Below, one piece after another: positions 43,322-52,548 of a stretch of DNA of 64,000 nt. The DNA is from Sphingobacterium sp. ML3W (GTDB lineage Bacteria > Bacteroidota > Bacteroidia > Sphingobacteriales > Sphingobacteriaceae). The notes under the pieces were generated by a model that worked only from the letters and a program-made list of their open reading frames with translations, searched no databases and was not told the DNA's origin. Both the position numbers and the translations under genes were made by a program. The stretch covers positions 2,852,001 through 2,916,000 of the forward strand of contig NZ_CP009278.1 of the NCBI RefSeq assembly GCF_000747525.1, in the 5' to 3' direction. The number at the start of each line of letters is the position of its first letter. Position 1 is the first letter of the stretch.

Positions 43322-44134
43322 TTATTTAACCGGCTTAGCATCTAATGAATTCAGCCTATTGCCGTTATTTCTATCCAATAAAATGGGAGGATTACTAGAT
43401 TTTTTAACCTCTTTCTCATTCGATCTTGGTTTTGGCGCTTCTTTTAGTGGCATCTTATCTCCTTCCTTGGCCCTATTCGTAGATTTATTTTCAATTTTTG
43501 AAACAGCTATCGAATCAGCTTTAACAACAACTGTTGAATCCAATTTCGGAATCGCATGTAGGCTGTCTGCTTTCATCAAAAATGTACCCAAATTATACCC
43601 ACCTTTTAACCCTGTTCCTTCAAAAAACACACGGGCTGCCTTTTTATAATCAAAGCGAACACTATCCGGTTTATAATTCAAAATCATTTTTTTCTGAAAT
43701 TCATATAATTCTACCCAATTTCGGACTCGCAATAAACTATCTTGAATAAAAGCATTTTGGATAGAATCTTTCCTGCGGATGGCGTCGTTCTTTTCCTTTT
43801 CGATTTTCATATAGCCCTCATTCATCTTTTTCAGATTTCCCCCCACTTCATCGTATATTTTATTCATCGATTCGGCATCGCTCGCATAAAATGACAAATT
43901 CTCCTTGAAACTTGTAGAATCTAACGCATATTTTTTGAAAGTGTGGTCATATAGCGAAAAAATAACACGCTTAGCACTATCCTGACTTAAAGTTGACAGA
44001 TAAGCATCAGTAGTATAAATCTCCGTTAAGACCTTCACAAAATCCTTTTTTGGAATAATATCTTTCTCATTCGTACTTTTACAAGAAACAAATAAAAAAA
44101 TCAGCGTAAGTACATTCAGTATTAATCGTTGCAT
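43322..44134 (-). CDS. DUF4296 lipoprotein
   Basis: 270 aa starting MQRLILNVLTLIFLFVSCKS, a lipoprotein signal with lipobox FVSC. The DUF4296 domain covers about 28-120 (FVKVLTEIYTTDAYLSTLSQDSAK...YDHTFKKYALDSTSFKENLSFY), all helical. The C-terminal half is Lys/Ser-rich and probably disordered. I start at the ATG at 44134: the -7 element TAAATTTG (44149-44156, minus) sits 15 bases before it and inside the longer frame. It precedes mutS2 by 14 bases. The function of DUF4296 is unknown. Confidence 0.87.
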   Translation of the reverse strand: MQRLILNVLTLIFLFVSCKSTNEKDIIPKKDFVKVLTEIYTTDAYLSTLSQDSAKRVIFSLYDHTFKKYALDSTSFKENLSFYASDAESMNKIYDEVGGNLKKMNEGYMKIEKEKNDAIRRKDSIQNAFIQDSLLRVRNWVELYEFQKKMILNYKPDSVRFDYKKAARVFFEGTGLKGGYNLGTFLMKADSLHAIPKLDSTVVVKADSIAVSKIENKSTNRAKEGDKMPLKEAPKPRSNEKEVKKSSNPPILLDRNNGNRLNSLDAKPVK

Positions 44135-44207
44135 TTCGTAATTTTGTACAAATTTATAAAAAGGCCTGACATTTGTCACCCTTTGAATTCTTAAATATAC
44201 AATTATC

Positions 44208-44900
44208 ATGAGTATTGCAAGTAACCTAGAAGCGATTAATTTAGAAGTTAAGGCGCTGGGCGTTCAGCTAGTCGCTGTATCAAAAACAAAACCAAATGAA
44301 GATATCATGAAAGCCTATGAAGCTGGGCAGCGTGTTTTTGGTGAAAATCTAGTTCAAGAGCTTGTTGAAAAATACGAATCCCTACCGAAAGACATTGAAT
44401 GGCACCTCATTGGCCACCTTCAATCGAACAAAGTAAAATATATAGCACCATTTGTCACTTTGATCCACTCAGTTGATTCTTTCAAACTATTAAAAGAAAT
44501 AGATAAACAAGCAGCTAAAAACAAACGTACGATTGATTGCTTATTGCAGGTTGATATTGCTGAAGAAGATACGAAGTTTGGTTTTGATCATATCGAATTG
44601 GTTGAAATGTTACGCGACGAAGAGTTTTTGGCTTTAAAACACATCAATATCCGTGGATTAATGGGTATAGCCACGAATACGGAGAACGAAAAAGAAATAA
44701 AAGAAGAATTTTATGAATTGAAATCCCTTTATGATGGTATCAAGGCAAGTTTCTATCGCAAAAATGAAAATTTCGACACCCTATCCATGGGCATGTCATC
44801 GGATTACAAATTAGCAATAGAAAAAGGTTCTACGATGGTTAGACTTGGAAGTACTATTTTTGGTAAACGTGTAATCAAACATTTAAAAAACAATGACTAA
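44208..44900 (+). CDS. YggS/PLPBP family pyridoxal phosphate homeostasis protein
   Basis: 230 aa, fold-type III (alanine racemase N-terminal-like) single-domain PLP binder. The PLP Lys lies in LVAVSKTKPNEDI; further markers are FGENLVQELVEKY, WHLIGHLQSNKVKYI and LSMGMSSDYKLAIEKGSTMVRLGSTIFG. It has no known catalytic reaction but buffers PLP and amino acid pools. Its end overlaps the GNAT gene by 8 bases, and it opens a rightward run of genes. Confidence 0.95.
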   Translation: MSIASNLEAINLEVKALGVQLVAVSKTKPNEDIMKAYEAGQRVFGENLVQELVEKYESLPKDIEWHLIGHLQSNKVKYIAPFVTLIHSVDSFKLLKEIDKQAAKNKRTIDCLLQVDIAEEDTKFGFDHIELVEMLRDEEFLALKHINIRGLMGIATNTENEKEIKEEFYELKSLYDGIKASFYRKNENFDTLSMGMSSDYKLAIEKGSTMVRLGSTIFGKRVIKHLKNND

Positions 44901-45345
44901 AGCTATTATTAGATATGCTGTAGAGGCTGACTGCCCTGCGATGCTAGAATTAATCCGCGAGCTTGCAATTTTAGAAAAAGCATCCGATGCCGTAACTGTC
45001 TCAATGCAAGAGTTTATCGATGCAGGTTTTGGAGAAAATCCTATTTGGGGAGCTTTTGTTGCAGAATTAGATGGGAAAATTGTCGGAATTTCACTATATT
45101 ACATTCGTTATTCCACTTGGAAAGGAAGAAGACTTTATCTTGAAGATCTAATTGTGACAGAAAGTATGCGTGGCTATGGAATTGGCAAACAACTTTTCGA
45201 AGAAACTCTTAATTTTGGTAAATCAAAAGGATATCAGGGCATGGTTTGGCAGGTGTTAGACTGGAATGAACCTGCTATTCAATTTTATAAAAAATATAAA
45301 GCTGATTTCGATGCCGAATGGATTAATGTATCGATAACATATTAA
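44893..45345 (+). CDS. GNAT family N-acetyltransferase (SSAT-like)
   Basis: 150 aa. The acetyl-CoA loop is TESMRGYGIGKQLFEE (R/QxxGxG/A), and LYLEDLIVTE and WNEPAIQFYKKY match the spermidine/spermine or thialysine acetyltransferase group (SSAT fold). The substrate is likely a polyamine or small amine. It overlaps yggS by 8 bases and is therefore translated with it. Confidence 0.9.
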   Translation: MTKAIIRYAVEADCPAMLELIRELAILEKASDAVTVSMQEFIDAGFGENPIWGAFVAELDGKIVGISLYYIRYSTWKGRRLYLEDLIVTESMRGYGIGKQLFEETLNFGKSKGYQGMVWQVLDWNEPAIQFYKKYKADFDAEWINVSITY

Positions 45346-45368
45346 AGAGAAAAGGACGGTTAAGTTTA

Positions 45369-46169
45369 ATGAAACCAAAATACTATTTAAACCTATATGT
45401 GATTTTTGCTTTGTTCAGCAGTACTTCATGTACCAATGAACATACATCAAAAATCCAAGAAGCAATGAGTGGAGATACCCTTCATTATGATATGAAGGAG
45501 GTACATAGGTATAGTAAGTTTTTCATGAAAGATGGCGAAAAAATAGACACTACCTATTTTAAGGCACAGTATCCGCAATTTAAAGACACACTGATCAATA
45601 CTTTGTTGAGTACATCCATTAATTTAGATGGTGACTCTCTAATCAGTGTGGCTGCGAAAAGGTTTGTTGATGCATATGATGAATATGTAGAAGAAAACAA
45701 TGGACAATCTTCATCAACATGGTTTCGCAATTTACAAGCTAACGTTTATCAAAACACACCTAAATTTATCAGTATTATCACCAATCAATCTGAATATACT
45801 GGCGGAGCACACGGTGATCACTTTACCCTATTCAATCATTTTGACATCCATACGGATCAAAAGATAGCATTAGCGGATATCGTTGCCCCTCAAAACCAGA
45901 AAGAATTGATTAAAATTGCTGAAGGGTATTTTCGAAAATCGGAAAAGTTATCCGAAACCGAATCCTTAAACGATAAGTTCTTTTTTGAAGGCGGTAAGTT
46001 TACGCTTGCCAATAATTTTGCCTTAAACAAAGAAGGCCTATTGTTCTATTACAATGTTTATGAAATCAAACCTTACTCTGGAGGTAACACAACCTTACAA
46101 GTCCCCTATACGGATATCAAACACTTGATTTCAAATAAGGGATTAGAATATATCAACAGTATTAATTAG
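45369..46169 (+). CDS. DUF3298/DUF4163 lipoprotein
   Basis: 266 aa with a lipoprotein signal (YVIFALFSSTSCTN). The DUF4163 region (about 30-130) contains the Gly/His motif NQSEYTGGAHGDHFTLFNHFD, and the DUF3298 (RsiV-like) part ends with VYEIKPYSGGNTTLQVPYTDI. RsiV-type proteins bind lysozyme, but many in this phylum have no known ligand. It lies 23 bases after the GNAT gene and 20 before aspartokinase. Confidence 0.87.
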   Translation: MKPKYYLNLYVIFALFSSTSCTNEHTSKIQEAMSGDTLHYDMKEVHRYSKFFMKDGEKIDTTYFKAQYPQFKDTLINTLLSTSINLDGDSLISVAAKRFVDAYDEYVEENNGQSSSTWFRNLQANVYQNTPKFISIITNQSEYTGGAHGDHFTLFNHFDIHTDQKIALADIVAPQNQKELIKIAEGYFRKSEKLSETESLNDKFFFEGGKFTLANNFALNKEGLLFYYNVYEIKPYSGGNTTLQVPYTDIKHLISNKGLEYINSIN

Positions 46170-46189
46170 CAATCAACCTCAACAAATCG

Positions 46190-47452
46190 ATGCAAGTTTT
46201 TAAATTTGGTGGCGCATCAGTCAAAGATGCTGAAAGTGTAAAAAATTCAGCACATATTATTTCTAACTATAAAGTTGACGCACTATTGGTCGTAGTTTCG
46301 GCCATGGGAAAAACAACCAATTTGTTAGAAGAAGTTACAAAAGCGTATTACCATCATACAGGTAAAGCGTTTGAAATTCTAGAAAAGGCCAAAGCATTTC
46401 ATTTCACCATTTTATCTGATTTATTTGATGATCATAATCATCCTATTTTTGATGAAATTGCCAACTGTTTTGTAGAAATCGAATGGATACTTGAAGAAGA
46501 TCCACAAGATCCCTTTGATTATTTATTCGATCAGATTGTTTCTACAGGAGAACTTGTTTCGTCTAAAATACTTGCAGCATACTTACATCATATCGGAGAA
46601 AAATCCAAATGGTTAGATGCGCGTAATTATATCATGACCGACAATACCTATACAGAAGCACAAGTGAACTGGGAAAAAACCGAGGAAATAATTCGAACAG
46701 AAATCCCCTCAATATTGGATGAATATATTGCAGTCACACAAGGCTTTATAGGCTCTACATCTGAAAATTTCACCACTACTCTAGGACGAGAAGGCTCAGA
46801 CTATTCAGCAGCTATTTTTGCATCTTGCTTGAATGCCGAATATGTCACCATCTGGAAAGACGTTCCTGGCGTATTGAACGCTGACCCAAAATGGTTTGAA
46901 AAAACAGAATTGATACCCGAGTTATCATACACGGATGCCATTGAACTGACTTACTATGGAGCAACGGTAATACATCCAAAAACGATAAAACCACTCCAAA
47001 ATAAAAATATACAGCTCAATGTTCGTTCATTTTTAAATCCAGAACTACCGGGTACAAAAATCAAGAGCACAAATGCTTCACTACCTGTCCCATCCTTTAT
47101 CTTTAAAGTCAATCAGATCTTGGTATCGATATCACCGCGTGACTTTTCATTTATTGTGGAAGATAATCTCCGGGATATTTTCAATCTATTCCACCAATTT
47201 CGGATCAAGATCAATATGATGCACAACAGTGCCATCAATTTCTCAGTTGCTGTAGATGATACCGGCCAAAACCTGATCGATGTATTGGAAGAACTCAAGA
47301 AAAAGTTCAAAGTCAATATTGAAACTGGTCTGGAATTGATCACAATCCGATATTACAACCAAGAAACAATCAATCGTGTATTGATTAATAAAGAAGTCAT
47401 CAGTGAGCTTAAAGATACATACACCTGCCAGCTACTCGTAAAAAAAATATAG
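46190..47452 (+). CDS. Aspartokinase, monofunctional
   Basis: First enzyme of the aspartate pathway (lysine, methionine, threonine). 420 aa. Markers: KFGGASVKDAESVKN at the N-terminus, VVSAMGKTTN, TTLGREGSDYSAAIFA and VTIWKDVPGVLNADPKW. A C-terminal regulatory region (about 310-420) has ACT-like sequence (SPRDFSFIVEDNLRDIFNLF). It supplies the homoserine dehydrogenase at 34.3 kb but lies outside the SAM-controlled unit. The methyltransferase gene follows with no gap. Confidence 0.94.
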   Translation: MQVFKFGGASVKDAESVKNSAHIISNYKVDALLVVVSAMGKTTNLLEEVTKAYYHHTGKAFEILEKAKAFHFTILSDLFDDHNHPIFDEIANCFVEIEWILEEDPQDPFDYLFDQIVSTGELVSSKILAAYLHHIGEKSKWLDARNYIMTDNTYTEAQVNWEKTEEIIRTEIPSILDEYIAVTQGFIGSTSENFTTTLGREGSDYSAAIFASCLNAEYVTIWKDVPGVLNADPKWFEKTELIPELSYTDAIELTYYGATVIHPKTIKPLQNKNIQLNVRSFLNPELPGTKIKSTNASLPVPSFIFKVNQILVSISPRDFSFIVEDNLRDIFNLFHQFRIKINMMHNSAINFSVAVDDTGQNLIDVLEELKKKFKVNIETGLELITIRYYNQETINRVLINKEVISELKDTYTCQLLVKKI

Positions 47453-48658
47453 ATGAATACACGTATCCTTCAAAAGGAAGTTCAAGATTTTATAAATCAA
47501 CATGAAGGTGAATCTTCCGCTCAGCTTGCATTAAAAAAATCTCCTTTTGAAGGAATTACATCCTCCGAGCTCGCTTCACAAATAGACGGGAAGCAAAGGT
47601 GTCGAAAAAAAATACCCTTATGGGCTGAAACTGCAGCCATTTACTACCCTGACAAATTGAATTTAGAGCAATGCTCTTCGGAAAAAACAGCGCATTTTAA
47701 AGCATCTTTAATCACAAAAGGTAGCACATTGATTGATATCACCAGTGGTTTCGGTGTCGATGATTATTACTTTTCAAAAGAAGCAACAAAAGTGATATCT
47801 TGCGAGATCAACAGTACTTTAGCAACCATATCGCAATACAATGCGACCCAATTAAATGCTGGAAATATCGAAGTTATCGCTTCAGATGGGGTTGGCTATA
47901 TTGCTGAAAAAAAAGACCTTAAAGTAGACTACATTTACATAGACCCATCTCGAAGAGTTGCCCAGCAAAAAGTCTTCATGCTGAGTGACTGTGAGCCTAA
48001 TATCGTTAAGCTGCAGAAATCATTCTTAGAAAAAGCATCGCATATCATAACTAAGGTCGCGCCTCTTTTAGACATTACAGCAGCACTTTCCGAATTGGAA
48101 CATGTCAGCGGAATATACGTAATCAGTCTAAACAACGACTGCAAAGAGCTCTTGTTCATTCAAGAAAAAGAATTTTCCGGACAACCTGATATTACCGCAG
48201 TACGTATTTTTGGTGATAACGTTCAAAAGTTCACCTTTAACCAACAGCTCGAGTCTGCAACAACAGTTGATTACTCCACACCTTTACAGTACCTATACGA
48301 ACCTGATGTATGCTTAACCAAAGCCGGTGCTTTCAAAAGTACAGCAGCAGCATTTGACCTCAAAAAACTACATCAGCATACACACCTCTATACCTCAAAC
48401 AGGTATAGACCAGATTTTTTAGGCAAGATCTACGACATCACCGAAGTCATACCATTTACAAACTTCAAAAAATCAAAAGAGAAGATCAAGACCAATGCAG
48501 TAGCTAAAAATTTCCCTTTGAAAACAGAAGTTCTGAAAAAGAAATTTAAAATTGCAGATGGGGGTATGAAGCACAGTTTCTTTACTACAGATGCTACCGG
48601 CACCTTAATTGTCATCCATGCGACACGAAACTATGAAATCGACAATAGCATTACATAG
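47453..48658 (+). CDS. THUMP-like domain class I SAM methyltransferase
   Basis: 401 aa. The N-terminal helical region precedes a Rossmann methyltransferase core: LIDITSGFGVDDYYFSKEA (motif I), VISCEINSTL (motif II), VDYIYIDPSRR (motif IV). The C-terminal part matches the THUMP-like family seen in Bacteroidota, so an RNA base or ribose is the likely substrate. Its ATG comes directly after the aspartokinase stop, so the two are translationally coupled, though no functional link is clear. Confidence 0.87.
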   Translation: MNTRILQKEVQDFINQHEGESSAQLALKKSPFEGITSSELASQIDGKQRCRKKIPLWAETAAIYYPDKLNLEQCSSEKTAHFKASLITKGSTLIDITSGFGVDDYYFSKEATKVISCEINSTLATISQYNATQLNAGNIEVIASDGVGYIAEKKDLKVDYIYIDPSRRVAQQKVFMLSDCEPNIVKLQKSFLEKASHIITKVAPLLDITAALSELEHVSGIYVISLNNDCKELLFIQEKEFSGQPDITAVRIFGDNVQKFTFNQQLESATTVDYSTPLQYLYEPDVCLTKAGAFKSTAAAFDLKKLHQHTHLYTSNRYRPDFLGKIYDITEVIPFTNFKKSKEKIKTNAVAKNFPLKTEVLKKKFKIADGGMKHSFFTTDATGTLIVIHATRNYEIDNSIT

Positions 48659-48687
48659 TTTTCTAAAATAAAGCATAATTTTAAAAT

Positions 48688-49680
48688 ATGAGAAATATTG
48701 CTTTATCAGCTTTAGATCTTGCGCCAATCAAAAAAGGTTGCACAACATCAGAAGCATACAACAGAACAATTACAATAGCGCAACATATTGAGGAGATTGG
48801 ATATAAGAGAATTTGGGTAGCTGAACACCATAACATGGAATATATCGCCAGTTCGGCTACTTCTTTGATTATTCAACATATCGCAGCCAATACCAAAACG
48901 ATCCGTGTCGGTTCAGGCGGTATCATGTTGCCTAATCATTCTCCATTGGTCATTGCTGAACAATTCGGCACTTTAGAGACCTTGTTTCCAAATCGCATCG
49001 ACTTGGGCTTAGGAAGAGCCCCGGGGACGGATCAAGAAACAGCAATGGCTTTACGTCGGAACAATTTCAATACAGCTTACCAATTTCCACAAGACGTAGC
49101 AGCATTGCAACAATACTTCAGCGATGACAATGCTGATGCTAAAGTGCGTGCTTTTCCTGCCGAAGGTTTAAACGTTCCCCTATATATACTGGGTTCAAGT
49201 ACAGATAGTGCCTATTTAGCTGCTAGCTTAGGTCTACCTTACGCATTTGCCGCACATTTTGCGCCAGCGCAGCTTGCTCAAGCCAGTGCCATTTACCATC
49301 AAAACTTCAAACCCTCAGAAACGCTTTCTGCTCCATATTTCATCGTTTGTGTCAATGTTATTGCTGCCAAAACAAACGAAGAAGCGCAATTACAATCTAC
49401 CAGTGTCAAAAATCTATTTGCAGGTATCTTGACCAACACGAGAGCGCCTTTATCACCACCCACTTTCGAAGTCATATACAAAGGTATTCCGAGCATTGAA
49501 CAAGCGGCAGACAATATGCTTGCCTGTAGTTTTATTGGCGACAAAGAAACTATCAGAAGACAATTAGAGCCCTTCATCGAAGAACTCCAAATTGACGAGC
49601 TTATGGTCATATCGTATATTTATGACGATCAAAAATGCCTTGAGTCATTTAGCTTATTAAAAGAAGCACTTACAAATTAA
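48688..49680 (+). CDS. LLM-class flavin-dependent oxidoreductase (bacterial luciferase-like)
   Basis: 330 aa, TIM-barrel enzyme using reduced FMN. Typical markers: [61 protein letters not shown] and [23 protein letters not shown]. This is the YhbW/alkanal monooxygenase-like branch; real substrates are mostly unknown and light emission is not expected. It is the last gene of the close rightward run. Confidence 0.93.
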   Translation: MRNIALSALDLAPIKKGCTTSEAYNRTITIAQHIEEIGYKRIWVAEHHNMEYIASSATSLIIQHIAANTKTIRVGSGGIMLPNHSPLVIAEQFGTLETLFPNRIDLGLGRAPGTDQETAMALRRNNFNTAYQFPQDVAALQQYFSDDNADAKVRAFPAEGLNVPLYILGSSTDSAYLAASLGLPYAFAAHFAPAQLAQASAIYHQNFKPSETLSAPYFIVCVNVIAAKTNEEAQLQSTSVKNLFAGILTNTRAPLSPPTFEVIYKGIPSIEQAADNMLACSFIGDKETIRRQLEPFIEELQIDELMVISYIYDDQKCLESFSLLKEALTN

Positions 49681-49692
49681 AAGTTAGACTTA

Positions 49693-49814
49693 CATCGTGC
49701 ATTATAATTTATAAATAGTCACTACATAGAGTCAATTTACTTTTATATCCTCGCAATTATATTGCGTATCTAAGCAAATTTATCTATGTTTATTATATAA
49801 TATAATGCACGATG
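49693..49814. repeat. 14-bp inverted repeat flanking the lipoprotein promoter region
   Basis: CATCGTGCATTATA (49693-49706) and its exact complement TATAATGCACGATG (49801-49814) stand 94 bases apart. The right arm contains the ATG of the next gene (49812-49814). The spacing is too large for a terminator, so a protein operator with two half-sites, or chance, is more likely. Confidence 0.6.
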
Positions 49815-50630
49815 AAATATATAAGCCTTCCAATCCTATTTTTTGTCCTGACTTTTCAATCTTGTCAACAAAATACCCAAGTCAGACAAAATGCCGCATT
49901 AGATAGCGTTGCAAGCCCACCCATTGATAGCTCAAGTCAAGGACTTGCCGTTGGTGACAAACCATCAGCTACCAATTTCAGTCCATCCATTTTCATGATT
50001 GATACTTACCGTATTTTTGAAGGCATGGAAGATCCAAGCAAAATATTAGATGAGAATTGGCTTGATCTATACGAAGAAAATGGGCATTATCATTTAGCGC
50101 CCCTAGATTATAAGATTGAAGATGGCTATAATGAGTGTGCGGAAGTTGAAACCAAAACTGTAGTTTCAAAACGGAATTCGATCCTATTCCTCAATTTCCC
50201 ATTTTTAAAATCTGGAGAAGTCGACCACCTAAAAATAATCCAAGCAGAAGTCTGGCCCGGAGAAAGTGTAATATATAATTTCAATAGCCAGAAGTATCAA
50301 TTGAAAGGCTATGGAGATATTACCAGTACACAGGTACAGACCAATGACAAAGGTCACGAAGAAATATTTCACGATGTTAAAAATTATAAACTCACCTATT
50401 CCCATAATGAATCTACAGAAACCAACATACTTCAAGTCAAGCAATTCAACCATACTTTTATCAAAACTTTGTTTGTAGGCGACATCGATCGCGATGGAAA
50501 ACTTGACTTTATTATCTCCGACCCTACTGATTACGAAGAAAACAGTATCAGGCTGATCCTATCTTCTCAGATAAATAATAATGATATCGAGAAGAGCAGC
50601 TTCCAACAGAATGTACAATTTGATTGTTAA
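49812..50630 (+). CDS. Lipoprotein of unknown function with Asp-rich calcium-like loop
   Basis: 272 aa. The N-terminal signal MKYISLPILFFVLTFQSCQQ carries a lipobox. No named domain was recognised. Near the C-terminus FVGDIDRDGKLDFIISDP fits the DxDxDG calcium-binding loop seen in FG-GAP/VCBS and dockerin-like repeats. It is immediately followed by the DUF1345 gene (stop to start 2 bases), so the pair is one operon. Single-domain envelope protein; no function proposed. Confidence 0.72.
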   Translation: MKYISLPILFFVLTFQSCQQNTQVRQNAALDSVASPPIDSSSQGLAVGDKPSATNFSPSIFMIDTYRIFEGMEDPSKILDENWLDLYEENGHYHLAPLDYKIEDGYNECAEVETKTVVSKRNSILFLNFPFLKSGEVDHLKIIQAEVWPGESVIYNFNSQKYQLKGYGDITSTQVQTNDKGHEEIFHDVKNYKLTYSHNESTETNILQVKQFNHTFIKTLFVGDIDRDGKLDFIISDPTDYEENSIRLILSSQINNNDIEKSSFQQNVQFDC

Positions 50631-50632
50631 CC

Positions 50633-51289
50633 ATGAAATTGAAAAATAAAATTCAGGATTTTACACCGATTCAAAAAAGCCTAATTTCATTTACCATCAG
50701 CCTAGTTACAGTAGCCATCAGCAGCTGGTACGGAATCAATCTAATCATGACTACGCTACTTTTTTGGATAACCTTCTGTATGAGCTACAGCGCCTTGTCC
50801 TGGTATATCTTTTATCAGATGCCCGTGACTCAGATTATTAAAAAAGCCGCTTCTGAAGATGGTAGCCGCTTATTTGTTACCATATTCATACTTTTGGCTA
50901 GCTTCACTTGCTTATTTGCCGTACTTCTCATTATTATAGCAGATACTAGAACCGACATGTCCAAAGGGCTTAGCATTGGTATCTGCGTTATGAGTATCAT
51001 CAGCTCTTGGTTTCTAGTCCATACCACCTATGTTTTTCATTATGCTCATTTATTCTATGTCGAAGGCTCCCCTGGAAAAGGCTTGGATTTCCCCGGAAGT
51101 GAAAAACCTGACTATGTAGATTTTGCCTATTTCTCATTTGTACTTGGCTGTACATTCCAAGTATCAGATGTCGAGGTATCATCTCGAAAGATTAGAAGAG
51201 TTGTTTTATTCCATGGTCTACTTTCATTCGCACTCAATACATTTGTAGTAGCACTCACCATCAATATCATTTCAGGCTTGATACACTAA
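50633..51289 (+). CDS. DUF1345 family inner-membrane protein
   Basis: 218 aa with about five membrane helices. The family signature is seen in SSWFLVHTTYVFHYAHLFY, GLDFPGSEKPDYVDFAYFSFVLG and FQVSDVEVSS. I start at the ATG at 50633 (MKLKNKIQ); the frame opens three codons earlier at a TTG inside the lipoprotein gene. The role of DUF1345 is unknown, though its pattern of conserved polar residues in helices suggests a channel or carrier. Confidence 0.88.
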   Translation: MKLKNKIQDFTPIQKSLISFTISLVTVAISSWYGINLIMTTLLFWITFCMSYSALSWYIFYQMPVTQIIKKAASEDGSRLFVTIFILLASFTCLFAVLLIIIADTRTDMSKGLSIGICVMSIISSWFLVHTTYVFHYAHLFYVEGSPGKGLDFPGSEKPDYVDFAYFSFVLGCTFQVSDVEVSSRKIRRVVLFHGLLSFALNTFVVALTINIISGLIH

Positions 51290-52023
51290 AAAGTTTACCA
51301 TATACCGCCTTCTGCTAAACATAGGCTCACTTATGAAAAAGTAAACATGTTAATGAAAAACCAACTTGCCATACTCATAATAAAACGACAAAATACCCCT
51401 AGTGTATTCCAATCATAAAGTAAAGACCAAATAAACTTATTTAAATTCTAACACAAATAAGAAACGCACACATCGAGCGATGTTGTGCGTTTCAGAATTG
51501 AAAGGGAAATTGAAAGGAAATCTTATAAATAATGCTCCAAATTGCACCACGTGCTTCTGAAGATTATAATCATTTCATTTATGGAAAGTTTTAACAGAAC
51601 TTTCCATAAAAAAATGAGCGAACAATCAAATATAATACGGTATAACCATCACACTGCATAAACGGAGATACAAAAAGTGATATTCCGTAGAAACAAGTGA
51701 AATTTCATGTATAAATATTTAAAAAAAATCTAAAATTATACATAAACCTTAAAAAAAAGAACTAAACTTAAAAATAATTTATAAAAACTGAAATAAATAT
51801 CATATTAACATCGATTATTAGTTTTATTTTTAAATCATTAACCAAATTAAGGTAAAATTTATGTAATTTCCAACTACTATCTCTATAATTATTAAAAAAA
51901 CAAACAAAATATTCAAATTAATCAAATAAATATATAAATCATACACATATGACAAAATAAATAGACAAAAAAAAGGGGGTAAATATAAAATTTACCCCCT
52001 TTTTGTAAAATATATAAGAAAAA
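51290..52023. other. Long AT-rich gene-free region with two hairpins
   Basis: 734 bases without a plausible gene. A long hairpin at 51461-51493 has arms GAAACGCACACATC and GATG-T-TGTGCGTTTC (one bulged T). A second 13-bp inverted repeat, TTTATGGAAAGTT / AACTTTCCATAAA, spans 51578-51610. Neither has a T-run placed to end transcription. From 51700 the sequence is very AT-rich with A-tracts, up to the thioredoxin terminator. It could hold a small RNA or a protein-binding region; no promoter/terminator pair like those at 11.3-11.8 kb was found. Confidence 0.5.
51970..52004 (-). terminator. Thioredoxin gene terminator
   Basis: Fifteen-bp perfect stem AAAAAGGGGGTAAAT / ATTTACCCCCTTTTT with a 5-base loop. 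On the minus strand the stem is followed by further T residues, 20 bases after the trxA stop. Confidence 0.92.
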
Positions 52024-52341
52024 CTACATTTGTTTATCTAATTTTTCAGCTAAAACCGATTTAGGCACTGCGCCAATCTGTTTATCAACAATTTCACCAT
52101 TTTTGAAGAATAATAAAGCAGGAATGTTACGGATACCGAAACGAACCGATATTTCTGGATTCTCATCCACGTTTACTTTACCGATTACCGCTTTATCACC
52201 GTAATCATTTGCCAATTCTTCTACAATTGGACCTACCATACGACATGGACCACACCATTCTGCCCAAAAGTCAACTAATACTGGTTTGTCCGATTTCAAT
52301 ACAACTTCTTCAAAGTTGCTATCTGTAATTTCTAAAGCCAT
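52024..52341 (-). CDS. trxA: Thioredoxin
   Basis: 105-residue cytosolic disulfide reductase. Active site VDFWAEWCGPCRMVGP, the cis-Pro loop IRNIPALLFFKNG and a C-terminal helix (VLAEKLDKQM). Standard length for TrxA. Single gene with a clear terminator; a near-match -7 element (TAACTTCG) is about 20 bases upstream. It supplies electrons to ribonucleotide reductase, methionine sulfoxide reductase and peroxiredoxins. Confidence 0.97.
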   Translation of the reverse strand: MALEITDSNFEEVVLKSDKPVLVDFWAEWCGPCRMVGPIVEELANDYGDKAVIGKVNVDENPEISVRFGIRNIPALLFFKNGEIVDKQIGAVPKSVLAEKLDKQM

Positions 52342-52548
52342 ACTCTTATTTTTTTAACCGAAGTTATTTGATAAATATTATTTACTCATTTATTAAACAA
52401 ACTTAGATAAAATTGTTTTATTTACCATTGTAATTGTGTCATAAATAAACAATTTTATCGATTTCTTCTCTAACTTCAAGAACTATTATGAAAAAGGAGA
52501 TATAAAAAAGATGTCCGTAATACAAGTGTAATATTATATTGACAACAT

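Noticed and set aside
43191..43649. 152-codon frame on the plus strand across mutS2 and DUF4296 genes
   Set aside because: Antisense to two well-supported genes and their junction; no domain seen.
51578..51610. Terminator for the DUF1345 gene
   Set aside because: The T-run is on the wrong side of the stem for both strands and the distance to the stop is about 290 bases.
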